NCBI RefSeq assembly: GCF_022605725.1
Contig: NC_065554.1
Span: 29,407,100 to 29,471,099 of the forward strand
Reading direction: 5' to 3'
Length of the DNA: 64,000 nt
Source of the DNA: Anthonomus grandis grandis
Lineage: Eukaryota > Arthropoda > Insecta > Coleoptera > Curculionidae
A program made the position numbers and the translations under genes. Below, one piece after another: positions 25,149 to 37,062 of this stretch; the stretch's first letter is position 1; each line of letters opens with the position of its first letter. A model generated the notes under the pieces. The model ran no database searches and was not told the DNA's origin. It saw only the letters and a list, made by a program, of their open reading frames with translations.

Positions 25149-27247
25149 TGATTAAAAAAAGTGTTTAATGTAAAGAGGATAAACTATCTTAAATTTAATG
25201 GATAAATTCAATCTAGTGATTAAATTATTTTTTTTTTAATTTAGACGATGTTTTTCCAGTCATCTGTTTCAGGTACTAATGTTATTATTTAAATACTTTT
25301 TATATTATTATCATATAATATCACTATCAAAGTTTCTTCAGGCTGGATTTCTTCAGACTTTTTAAATAAATTTAAATTTTATTCCAGGCATTCGAGCTAC
25401 CTTTATATTTATCTGTTCCAAATACTTTCCAGGCACAAAAGTAATTTCCAAGCACTTAACTTCTTCCAGATAGTTTAAATTATATTTTATTTTGACGATT
25501 GAAGAAATTTTTCATTTTATTTCAGGCATTAGGGGATTAAGGGACAGTTAATTAAAATCGCCCTTAAAGTTAACTGAAAAAAACGTTACTTAATTAAAAA
25601 ACATTCTTAGAAGCAGGTCCTCTTGTTGTTCTATAATGCCTTAATTTTTTTACACGTTCCAGTATTTTGGAGTAAATTTCAATTTTTTTCCAGACCAAGC
25701 CATTTCATCCTATTTTTGTCCTGGATTTTCAAACTAATCAACCTTAAATTTAGACTAATATGGGTAATAAATAAATAAGTCTTCAAATACTATATTTTTT
25801 ATTAATTATATTTATAAAACTTAGTCAGATGCAAATATTTGCTAAAATAATAAACACAAAAAAAATCTACAAGAATGTCAGAAACTGAATTTAAAAAAAA
25901 TAATTCTAATAAAAATTCCAAAGAAAAAAAATCAAAACACTCACTCCTCACTTTTTTTTTCAATTTTTTTTTTAATATGTTTTGCAATTAATTCATGCAT
26001 ACTCTTTTTTTCTCAAAACAACAAAGATAAAAACATAAAACATGAATTCCCTGTGAGAACTCCATCCAGGTACCCTATAAATCGCAACATTTTTGTTTAA
26101 AAACTCCGTTTCACGATCGCTCTGTTTAATAACTACTATGATTTAATATTCCCATTTTAAACATGAATAATTCCATGATCTCTAACATACAGGGTGATTT
26201 TCAACCTATGCGCATAAACTTGGGAAATGGTAGATGAAGATCAATAATGAGTAACAATGAGAAAAAAATGTAGTAAAATATTTTTGGTTTCCGAAATAAA
26301 GTTAAACAAATGTCAACAGAACGTGTATCAGACGAACTTATTTTGTTTATTAATAACTGAGGCATTCGTGCCACCTTCATTTTTATCTGTTCCAGATACT
26401 TTCCAGACATAAAAATAATTTCCAAGCATTTAAATTCTTCCAGATAGTTTAAATTACATTTTATTTTGACGATTAAAGAAATTTTCCATTTTATTTTAGG
26501 CATTAGGGAAAGAAACGTTACTTAATTATTAAAAACATTTTTGAAAGCATGTCCTCTTGTTGTTCTATAATGCCTTGATTTGTTTTCATGTTCCAGTATT
26601 TCGGTGTAAATTTCAGTTTAATTCCAGGGTGTTTTTTTTCTTGGATTTTCAAATTAATCAACCTTAAATTTAGATTAAGATAGGATAAGGAAATAAATTT
26701 TTGACCAATATATTTTTTCCTAATTCCCTCATTTGATTTAAAACAACTTTGATGCAAAAATCTATTAAAATAACAAAATCAGACACACAAAATGTCAGAC
26801 ACAGAATTTAAAATAAAATAATTCCATTAAATATTCCAAAGAAAAAAAGTTTACAGCACTCACTCCTCACTTCTTTCTTTTCAATTTTTCTTTTGCACTT
26901 TTTCCCCATTTAAATTCTCTATTAATGCCTGGAAACGCATACTCTCTTTCCCTCAAAACAACAAAGATAAAAACATAAAACATGAATTCCCTGTAAGAAC
27001 TTTATTCAAGTACCCTATAAATCGCAATATTTTTGTTTAAAAACTCCGTTTCACGATCGTTCTGTTTAATAACTACTGTCAATTAATATTCCCATTTTAA
27101 ACATGAATAATTCCATGATCTCTAACATCTACACAGTAAATCATTGAAATTTAAATAGTTTTCAAAGTTCACCTGTATGTTACTTCACAAATATTATTTT
27201 CTCATTTCAAGAATCACTATATGACAACAGCAAAAGGCTGGAGGGCA
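25149..27247 (+). repeat. duplicated receptor-intron segments (copies A and B)
   Basis: Copy A (25,149-26,187) and copy B (about 26,346-27,247) repeat the DNA found immediately upstream of the receptor exon at 30,637 (copy C, 27,248-30,636). Landmarks in order are 'gaggataaactatcttaaat' (A, C), 'attccaggcattcgagc' (A, B, C), 'tctataatgcc' (A, B, C), 'aaaactccgtttc' with 'cgatcg' (A, B, C) and 'aataattccatgatctctaa' (A, B, C). Copy B continues through the intron end into the first ~38 bp of the exon. Between A and B lies 26,188-26,345, which starts with the transposon-like end 'acagggtg' and has no counterpart in the other copies. Confidence 0.85.
27211..27247 (+). pseudogene. broken duplicate of the start of the receptor exon
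   Basis: This segment matches 30,637-30,674 with a few substitutions and a 2-bp gap ('cactatatgacaacagc..' against 'cactatacgacaacaaac..'), then 'ggctggagggcagaa'. It then switches to the sequence that begins the duplicated intron unit. The splice acceptor CAG of the true exon reads CAA here, and everything after codon ~13, including the transmembrane helix, is missing. It cannot serve as an exon. Confidence 0.85.
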
Positions 27248-27544
27248 GAATAATTAAAAAAAGTATTTAATGTCAGAGGATAAACTATTTTAAATTTAAT
27301 GAATAAAAGCAATCTAGTGATTAAATTATTTTTTTTAAAATTTAGACGATGTTTTTCCAGTCATCTGTTTCAGATACTAGAGTTATTTTTTTTTACATTT
27401 TTTTCTTAGTCAAATATTTTTCATATTATTATCATATAATATCACTATCAAAGTTTCTTCAAGCTGGATTTCTTTAGACTTTTTAAATAAATTTAAATTT
27501 TATTCCAGGCATTCGAGCCACCTTTATATTTATCTGTTTCAAAA

Positions 27545-29825
27545 TATAATAAACGCCTCTTTTAGTGAAGGTATTTTTCCAACAAAATTAAAAATTAACA
27601 AAGTAATCCCCGTACACAAAAAAGGGGATCGGAGCATCATAACTAATCCGCAAGCACTTATCCGATATGTCAGAAAGGCCATCTCACAATTATCCTCTTA
27701 GAAACGCAGAGTACGATCTTTATCTACCAACCCCACGATCAGAACTAGTTAAACGATCCATTCTTTACAATGCACAATCATCTCCCATTTGAAATCAAAT
27801 CAATAACAACTTTTTCCAAATTTCGGAAAGCTCTGAAATCATACTTGCTGGAGAAAGCCTTATACACAGTAAACGACTTTTTTTAATAATTAATATTATG
27901 TAATTTTAAGCACGCGCTTCCTAAACACTGGTAAATTTGTTTATGTTGTTATGATAATGTACATAAATAATATTCGTATATTATGTAAACAAATTAATAG
28001 TTTGCTAATAATGTTTTTTTAAACAACTGCCTTTTGCCGACTTTGTATACAAGTGAATGTATATATATTTTATAGATTTTAAGGAAATGTGACCTAAACA
28101 ATTTATAAAATTGTTAAGTTTTGTTGTATTTTTTATTTTTATATATTTGTATTTTTTGTTTTGTCTTTGTGTATATTTTGTTTGTATGATTTATTTAAAT
28201 AATAGCTTTGTCGACAAAATTTTAAATTTTATGATAATAAAGCATTGATTGATTGATTGATTGAACTAACTACCGGCCTATCTCCAGTCTCTCCGTGTTT
28301 TCGAAGATTTTTGAAAGGCTTTTCTATGACAGATTAGTAAAATACATTAAATTTAACAAACTCTTTTCACCAAGTCAGCATGGTTTTTTTCATAGTAAGT
28401 CTACAGAAACGGCCCTTTTCGAAGCACTTACCTACATAAATAAAAGTCTAGACTCGGGTCTGGAAACCTTTGGAATTTTCTACGACTTAAGCAAAGCGTT
28501 CGATGTAATTGATGGAGAAATACTAAAACAAAAGCTGGAAGCCTACGGCATTTATGGGCCACCTTTAGACTGGCTAATTTCTTATATTTCTGACAGACGT
28601 ATTTCAATAATACGTTCAAATCACTAACAAACTAAATGAAATGGAAAACCATCCTTTTAAGTCCTTAACACTTGATGTTAAATCTGGAGTTCCCCAGGGG
28701 GGAATTCTGTCCCCACTTCTTTTTCTTATGTTTTGTAATGATCTTTCTAATAACATAAATAGCCAGGATTCGCATATTTGTCAATTTGCAGATGACACCT
28801 CAATCATAGTCCGCAACCAGACATCCATCCATGCAGTTGCAAGCTGCATTGAGGTTTCTATGAACTTCTCATACTGGAGCAAGCAAAATGGTTTACTATT
28901 AAACGCCGAGAAGTCGGTTGTTATGCACTTTAAAAATAACCATTCAACTATTAAAAACCCTCAAATTGCCCTCGTAAAAACTGATAGCCAATCAATAAAA
29001 AATAAAAACTTCACTAAATTTGGGACACCCACATCGATCACTTAGCGAAAAGCTTGGCAACGTCGTGCTTTGTTGTAAGTAACCTAACACGTATAGTAAG
29101 CACGGATGTTATTCGACTCTTTATTCATACCCACGTTTAAAGTCGACTTTCTTATGGTATCATCAACTGGGGGGCTTCTTCTGAGCTGGAGCGTTTACTT
29201 GTCCTACAAAAACGCATGATCAGAACGCTAGATGGAGCTAAGTTTTTAGACCATGCTGCACCTTTGTTTAAAAAACACCGTATAATGACAGTATATTCGT
29301 TATACTTCTATAAACTTTTGGTTTTTGCAAAAATATACAGTCATTACTTTACAAGGAACGCAGACTTTAATATGGGTATGCCTACAAGATATCACCAATA
29401 TCTCAACATTTTGCAGCATAATACGGCTCTATTTGAAAAGAGTGCGATTTTCGTAGCGTCTAAAGCGTTTAATAAATTACCAAACTGCATAAAAACAATT
29501 GAAGGTATAAACCAGTTCAACTCAAAAAAAAAGCAACTCCTTTTAGATAATCCTTTATACTGTCATAATGACTATTACTGTTTGAACCTAAAAAATGGAA
29601 AATCTGTGCAAGTTTAGTCCCTAGTCTATAGTGTTTTAGCCTTTAAGTCTTCTTTTGTAAGTTCATTTTAATAAGTATTGTTAGTATATGTATGTCTCTA
29701 TTTAACTTTTAATTATTAATGACTTTAGTGTATATATACATTTAGGTAAGGCTTGAAATTGACGCATGCTATGTTCATTGTTGAACCTTTGTAATGAAGA
29801 ATTTTAAATAAATAAATAAATAAAT
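27545..29825 (+). mobile_element. 5'-truncated LINE (Jockey/CR1-like), itself interrupted
   Basis: Reverse-transcriptase coding begins at about 27,550 with INASFSEGIFPTKLKINKVI and PVHKKGDRSIITN. It is cut by another LINE at 27,647-28,263 and resumes with NYRPIS. Motif A is FYDLSKAFDVID (about 28,480-28,515), then come GVPQGGILSPLLF (about 28,690) and the catalytic FADD (about 28,787). The C-terminal region is at 29,216-29,617. Frameshifts occur near 28,627 and 29,040. The 3' end is 'ttttaaataaataaataaataa' type text at 29,801-29,825. No endonuclease domain is present, so the copy was 5'-truncated on insertion. The flanking text matches an uninterrupted site at about 25,410, which shows where it landed. 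Confidence 0.9.
27647..28263 (+). mobile_element. second LINE inserted inside the first
   Basis: A 617-bp 5'-truncated LINE ends in a (TTGA)n tail at 28,244-28,263. It is flanked by the 6-bp target duplication 'aactaa' (27,641-27,646 and 28,264-28,269). Removing it rejoins the host codons as ITN-YRPIS exactly in frame. Its own remnant coding includes RNAEYDLYLPTPRSELVKRS and, in another frame, LPFEIKSITTFSKFRKALKS, the usual LINE ORF2 C-terminus. The tail resembles that of the LINE fragment at 52.25 kb. Confidence 0.93.
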
Positions 29826-30636
29826 ACTTTCTAGGCATAAAAATAATATCCAAGCACTTAACTTTTCCCAGATAGTTTAAATTATATTTTATTTTGGCGA
29901 TAGAAGTAATTTTCAATTTTATTTCAGGCATTAGAATCTGTTAATTAAAATCGCTACTAAAATTAAATGAAAAAAAACGGAATTTAATTAAAAAACATTT
30001 TTGGAAGCATGTCCTATCGTTGTTCTATAATGCTTTGATTTTTTTTACATGTTCTAGTATTTCGGTGTAAAGTTCAATTTTATTCCACACCAAGCCATTT
30101 AATCCTGTTTTTTCCTGGATTTTCAAACTAATCAACCTTAAATTTAGACTAAAATGGGATAAGTAAATAAGTCTACAAATACTATATTTTTCATTATTTC
30201 TCTCATTTTATTTATAAAACTTAGTCAGATGCAAATATCCCCTAATATAACAAGGTCAAACACAAAAAAAAATCTACAAAAATGCCAAAAACAGCATTAA
30301 AAAATAATAATTTTAATATAATTTTTTTGGGAGTTAATTCCCATTTAATTTCCCTATTATTGCCTGGAATCCTCTCTTTCCCTCAAAACAACAAAAATAA
30401 AAACTCAAAACAAAAAGAAAAGAACTCCATCCAGGTACCCTATAAATCGCAAACATTTTTGTTTAAAAACTCCGTTTCGCGATCGCTTTGTTTAATAACT
30501 ACTATCAATTAATATTCTCATTTTAAACATGAATAATTCCATGATCTCTAACATATACACAGTGGATCATTGAAATTTAAATAGTTTCCAAGATTCACCT
30601 GTTTGTTATTTCACTAATATTTTTTTCTCTTTTCAG
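29826..30636 (+). other. intron sequence upstream of the receptor exon (end of copy C)
   Basis: This is the right part of the third copy of the duplicated intron. It ends with the branch/acceptor region 'ttttttctcttttcag' at 30,621-30,636. Nothing coding is seen in it. Confidence 0.7.
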
Positions 30637-30748
30637 GCACCACTATACGACAACAAACAAAAAGCTGGAGGGCAGAACATAAGGCCGCCAGGACCTTGGG
30701 GATCATCATGGGGGTTTTTATGTTGTGTTGGCTTCCCTTTTTCCTTTG
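30637..30748 (+). CDS. aminergic GPCR exon (TM6), beta-octopamine-receptor-like
   Basis: The exon is bounded by a strong acceptor (polypyrimidine then CAG at 30,634-30,636) and the donor GTAAGT at 30,749. Starting in phase 2 it reads TTIRQQTKSWRAEHKAART then LGIIMGVFMLCWLPFFLW, the last Trp completed by the next exon. The basic intracellular end and the xFMLCWLPFF helix are the loop-3/TM6 signature of class A amine receptors (CWxP switch present). The EHKAARTLGIIMG form is what I associate with insect beta-adrenergic-like octopamine receptors, which bind octopamine at the plasma membrane and act through Gs. Tyramine or dopamine receptors are less likely alternatives. TM1-5 and TM7 exons were not found in the window. 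It has no nearby partner gene and converges on the minus-strand gene ending at 50,960. Confidence 0.85.
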
Positions 30749-31434
30749 GTAAGTACCTAGCAAACAGAATGAATTAGACTAAATAACATTAAGTGTTTTA
30801 ATTAAATACATACACGTTTAATGGAGAATTGGGGTCAAAAGTTTCGTTATCAATTTTTTTTCTTTTGCCAATTTAATCCAGAATGTTGTGCTTATTACCC
30901 TCCTGTTGCAACGAAACTGAAAGATGTAGGACGAGAATACCCGTTCCAGAATAGAGTAGACCGAAGAAAACAATTACGAAATCCATCAGCTCGTTGTGGA
31001 AGTTCGCGGTATCGCCTTCGAAGTGAACTTCTTAATAAAATTTCGGTTCGCACGCCCGTCGACTCGCGTTTTCTCCTTTTCCCGACCCGACGCGACTGTT
31101 ATAATGCATTTTTAAGTAGTGTTGCCGAGAAATTTAAATTGAAAGTGTCTCGGGTACTGGTGCCGACTCCGCGGCCCTAATACGCCCTTTGAATAATAAT
31201 AATAAGAAGAAGAAAAATGCGCGAATGTTTTGCGTGTTTTAAGTTCAGTGTGACACTGTGCTTGTATAGGGATATTGGAACTCATATGATGCACCGAAGT
31301 TCTTTATTTGAATATTCTCTATCAATGTTTGTACTCCCATTTTTGGGTTTAAAAATGAGGTCAAAAAATGACTTTCCGAATGTGTAAAGTGCTCTCATTC
31401 AGTTAGTACTGCTCGAATCCCTTAAATATTTTTT
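30749..31434. other. intron or spacer after the receptor exon
   Basis: 30,880-31,190 is GC-richer and holds a 119-codon plus-strand frame with many Arg residues but no recognisable domain. It could be an alternative exon or 3' region of the receptor gene, or chance. It is not called as a gene. 31,190-31,430 shows nothing. Confidence 0.4.
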
Positions 31435-34400
31435 TTTCCAGGCAATTGAGTGAAGGCTTTTGACTGAGGAGGCCTATAGGTACGAAACTGTCGTAGTGAA
31501 TAGGCGGTACCTTGGACTATTGTTCTAAAAAATTTCAATTTTCTAGCTAAAGTTGTTCTTAATTAAAAAAAATTTATAAATAGTAGTCATGACCAATTAA
31601 ATTATGCCACACTGTAATGTTTAAGTTCTAATAACTTTTGACTGATGAGGCCTACAAATACGAAACTTTTAGGGCAAATAGTCGGTACCTTGGACTATTT
31701 TTCTAGAAAATTTCAACTTTCTAGTTAAAGTTGTTCTTTATAAAAAAAAATTATTAAGTAACAATTATGAAAAATTAAATTATGCCCCACTATGATCTTT
31801 AAGTTCTAATAACTTTTGACTGATGAAACATATAAGCACGAAACTTTCAGGAAAAATAGGCGGTACCATGAACTATTATTTCAGAAAATTTCAACTTTCT
31901 AGTTAAAGTGGTTCTTAATAAAAAAAATTATTAAATAACAATCATGACCAATTAAATTATGCCCCACTGTAATGTTTAGGTTTTAATAACTTTTGACTGA
32001 TGAGGCATATAAGTACAAAACTTTAAGCACAAATAGTCGGTACCTCGGACTATTGTTTAGTATTGTAAGCTTTCAGGGCAAATAGGCGGTATCATGGACT
32101 ATTATTCTAGAGAATTTCAACTTTCTAGCTAAAGTGGTTCTTAATAAAAAAAATTATTAAATAATAATCATGAAAAATTAAATTATGTCCCACCATGATT
32201 TTTAAATTTAAATAACTTTTGATTGATGATACCTAACTAAAAACTTTCAGGATAAATAGGCGGTACCATGGACTATTATTCCAGAAAATTTGAACTTTCT
32301 AGCTAAAGTGGTTCTTAATTAAAAAAATAAATAAATAACAGTCATGACCAATTAAATTATGCCTCAATGTAATGTTTAAGCTCTAATAACTTTTGACTGA
32401 TGAGGCTTATAGGTACGAAACTTTTAGGACAAATAGTCGGTACCTCGGACTATTGTTTCAAAAAATTTCAACATTCTAACTTAGGTGGTTCTTAATAAAA
32501 AAAATTATTAAATAACAATAATAAAAAATTAAATTTTGTCCCACTGTAATGTTTAAGTTTAAATAATTTTTGATTGATGAGACCTATAAGTACGAAACTT
32601 TCAGAGCAAATAGGCGATATCATGGACTATTATTGCAGAAAATAACAATCTTCTAGCTAAAGTGGTTCTTAATAAAAAAAATTATTAAATAATAATCATG
32701 AAAAATTAAATTATGTCCCACCATGATTTTTAAATTTAAATAACTTTTGACTGATGATATCTAAAGGTACGAAACTTTCAGGATAAATAGGCGGTACCAT
32801 GAACTAATATTGTAGAAAATAATAATCGTCTAGCTAAAGTGGTTCTTAATAAAAAAAAATTATTAAATGATAATCGTGAAAAATTAAATTATGTCCCACC
32901 ATGATTTTTAAATTTAAATATCTTTTGACTGATGATACCTAAAGGTACGAAACTTTCAGGATAAATAGGCGGTACCATGGACTATTGTTCCAGAAAACTT
33001 CAACTTTCTAGCTAAAGTGTTTCTTATTTAAAAAAATAAATAAATAATAGTCATGACCAATTAAATTATGCCTCACTGTAATGTTTAAGCTCTAATAACT
33101 TTTGACTGATGAGGCTTATAGGTACGAAACTTTTAGGACAAATAGTCGGTACCTCGGACTATTGTTTCAAAAAATTTTAACATTCTAACCTAGATGGTTC
33201 TTAATAAAAAAAAATTATTAAATAATAATTATGAAAAATTAAATTATGCCCCACTGTAATGTTTAACTTCTTAATTTTAAAAAATGATTATATAACAATA
33301 ATGAAAAATTGTATTATGCCCCACCATGATGTTTAAACTTAAATAACTTTTGACTGATGATACCTAAAGCTACGAAACTTTCAGAGTAAGTAGGCGGTAC
33401 CATGGACTATTGTTCCAGAAAATTTCAACTTTTTAGCTAAAGTGATTCTTAATAAAAAAAATAAATAAATAACAATCATGACCAATTAAATTATGCCCCA
33501 CTGTAATGTTTAGGTTTTAATAACTTTTGACTGATGAGGCTTATAAGTACGAAACTTTCAAGGCAAATAGTCGGTACTTTGTACTATTGTTCCAAAAAAT
33601 TTCAATATTTTAACTAAAGTGGTTCTTAATAAAAAAAATTAATAAATAACAATCATGACCATTTAAATTATGCCCCACTGTAATGCTTAAGTTTTAATAA
33701 CTTTTGACTGATGAAGCCTATAAGTACGAAACTTTCAGAGCAAATCATCGGTAGCATGAACCATTCTTCTAGAAAATTTCAACTTTTTAGCTAAAGTTGA
33801 TCTTTATAAAAAAATTATTAAATAACAATCATGAAAAATTAAATTATGTCCCACCATGATTTTTAAATTTAAATAACTTTTGACTGATGATACCTAAAGG
33901 TACAAAACTTTCAGGATAAATAGGCGGTATCGTGGACTATTATTCCAGAAAATTTCAACTTTCTAACTAAAGTGGTTCTTAATAAAAAAAATAAATAAAT
34001 AACAATCATGACCAATTAAATTATGCGCCACTGTAATGTTTAGGTTTTAATAACTTTTGACTGATGAGGCCTATAAGTACGAAACTTTCAGGGCCACTAG
34101 TCCGTACCTTGGATTATTTTTCTGAAAAATTTCAACTTTATAGCTAAAGTTGTTCTATATAAAAAAAAATTATTAAGTAACAATCATGAAAAATGAAATT
34201 ATGCCCACCATGATGTTTAACTTCTAATAACTTTTGACTAATGAGCCCTATAAGTACGAAACTTTCAGAAAAAATAGGCGGTACCTCGGACTATTGTTTC
34301 AGAAAATTTCAACTTTCTAACTAAAGTAGTTCTTAATAAAAAAATTATTAAATAACAATAATAAAAAATTAAATTATGTCCCACTATAATATTTAAGTTC

Positions 34401-37062
34401 AAATAATTTTTGATTGATGAGACCTATAAGTCCGAAACTTTCATGGCAAATAGTCGGTGCCTTGGACTATTTTTCTAGAAGATTTTAACTTTCTAGCTAA
34501 ATTGGTTCTTAATAAAAAAAATAAATAAATAATAATCATGACCAAATAAATTATGCCTTATTGTAATGTTTAAGCTCTAATAACTTTTGACTGATGAGGC
34601 CTATAAGTACGAAACTTTCAAGGCAAATATTTGGTACCATGAACTATTGTTCCAGAAAATTTCAACTCTCTAACAAAAGTTGTTCTGTATAAAAAAAAAT
34701 TATTAAGTAACAATGATGTTTAAGTTCTAATAACTTTAGACTGATGAGTCCTATAAGTACGAAACTTTCAGGGAAAATAGGCGGTTCCATGGACTATTGT
34801 TCCAGAAAATTTCAACATTCTAGCTGAAGTTGTTCTTAATAAAAAAAATAAATAAATAACAATTATGACCAATTAAGTTATGCCCCACTGTAATGTTTAA
34901 GTTCTAATAACTTTTGACTGATGAAGTCTATAAGTACGAAACTTTCAGGACAAATAGGCAGTATTAGGGACTATGATTCTAGCGAATTTTAACTTTCTAG
35001 CTAAAGTGGTTCTTAATTTTAAAAAATTATTAATTATTAATCATGAAAAATTAATTTATGTCCCATCATGATTTTTAAATTTAAATAACTTTTGACTGAC
35101 GATACCTAAAGGTACGGAACTTTCAGGATAAATAGGCGGTACCATGGACTATTGTTCCAGAAAATTTCAACTTTTTAGCTAAAGTGGTTCTTATTTAAAA
35201 AAATAAATAAATAACAATCATGACCAATTAAATTATGCCCCACTGTAATGTTTAGGTTTTAATAACTTTTGACTGATGAGGCTTATAGGTACGAAACTTT
35301 TAGGACGAATAGTCGGTACCTCGGACTATTGTTCCAAAAAATTTCAACATTTTAACTAAAGTGGTCCTTAATAAAAAAAATTATTAAATAACAATAATAA
35401 AAAATTAAATTTTGTCCCACTGTAATGTTCAGGTTTAAATAAATTTTGATTGATGAGACCCATAAATACGAAACTTTCAGAACCAATAGGCGATATCATG
35501 GACTATTATGGCAGAAAATAACAATCTTCTAGCTAAAGTGGTTCTTAATAAAAAAAATTATTAAATAATAATCATGAAAAATTAAATTATGTCTCATCAT
35601 TTTTAAATTTAAATAACTTTTGACTGATGATACCTAAAGGTACAAAACTTTCAGGATAAATAGGCGGTACCGTGGACTATTATTCCAGAAAATTTCAATT
35701 TTCTAACTAAAGTGGTTCTTAATTAAAAAAATAAATAAATAACAATCATGACCAATTAAATTATGCCTTATTGTAATGTTTAAATTCTAATAACTTTTGA
35801 CTGATGAGGGCTACAAATACGAAACTTTCAGAGTAAGTAGGCGGTACCATGGACTATTGTTCCAAAAAATTTCAACTTTCTAGCTAAAGTGGTTCTTAAC
35901 AAAAAAAATAAATAAATAACAAACATGACCAATTAAATTATGCCCCACTGTAATGTTTAGGTTTAAATAACTTTTGACTGATGAAGCCTATAGGTACGAA
36001 ACTTTCAGAAAAAATAGGCGGTACCTCGGACTATTGTTTCAGAAAATTTCAACTTTCTAACTAAAGTGGTTCTTAATAAAAAAAATAAATAAATAACAAT
36101 CATGACCAATTAAATTATGCCCCACTGTAATGTTTAAGTTCTAATAACTTTTGACTGATGAGGCCTATAAGTACGAAACTTTCAAGGTAATTAGTTGGTA
36201 CTTTGTACTATTTTTCTAGAAAATTTCAACTTTCTAGCTAAAGTTGTTCTTTATAAAAAAAAATATTAAATAACAATTATGAAAAATTAAATTATGCCCC
36301 ACCATGGTGTTTAAGTTCTAATAACTTTTAACTGATGAGTCCTATAAGTACGAAACTTTTAGGGAAAATAGGCAGTACCTCAGACTATTGTTTCAGAAAA
36401 TTTTAACTTTCTAACCAAAGTGGTTCTTAATAAAAAAAATATTAAATAATAATCGTGAAAAATTAAATTATGTCCCATCATAATTTTTAAATTTAAATAA
36501 CTTTTGACTGAAGATACCTAAAGCTACGAAACTTTAAGAGTAAATAGGCGGTACCATGAACTATTGTTCCAGAAATTTTCAACTTTCAACTTTCTAGTTA
36601 ATGTGGTTCTTAATAAAAAAAATTAATAAATGACAATCATGACCAATTAAATTATGCCCCAATGTAATGTTTAGGTTTTAATAACTTTTGACTGATGAGG
36701 CATATAAGTACGAAACTTTAAGCACAAATAGTAGGTACCTTGTTTGTACTTTATTGTTCCAAATAATTTCAACTTTCTAGCTAAAGTGGTTCTTAATAAA
36801 AAAAATAAATAAATAACAATCATGACCAATTAAATTATGCCCCACAGTAATGTTTAAGTTCTAATAACTTTTGACTAATGAGGCTTATAAGTACGAAACT
36901 CTCAGAGCAAATAGTCGGTACCTTGGACTATTTTCCTAGAAAATTTCAACTGTCTAACTAAAGTAGTTCTTAATAAAAAAATAATTAATTATTTATAATT
37001 ATGAAAAATTAAATTATGCCCCACCATGATGTTTAAGTTATAATAACTTTTTACTGGTGAAA
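31435..37062. repeat. 178-bp satellite, about 31 monomers
   Basis: 'taacttttgactgatga' recurs from 31,457 every 174-178 bp (31,635, 31,813, 31,990, then 32,216 after a 50-bp insertion, 32,390 and so on). Other constant blocks are 'tacgaaactttcag', 'taggcggtaccatggactat', 'aatttcaactttctagc', 'taaagtggttcttaat' and 'aattaaattatgccccac'. Monomers alternate between variant types: 'aataaataaataacaatcatgacc' against 'attattaaataa..atgaaaaatt', and 'gtaatgttt' against 'atgattttt'. This implies mixed higher-order units. It starts right after a 'ttccaggcaattgag' word. Confidence 0.95.

Noticed and set aside
29216..29617. Independent small gene downstream of the reverse-transcriptase frames
   Set aside because: It is the C-terminal part of the same LINE ORF2, separated by frameshifts.
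31435..37062. CRISPR-like regular repeats
   Set aside because: Whole 178-bp monomers repeat without unique spacers and the DNA is eukaryotic; this is satellite.
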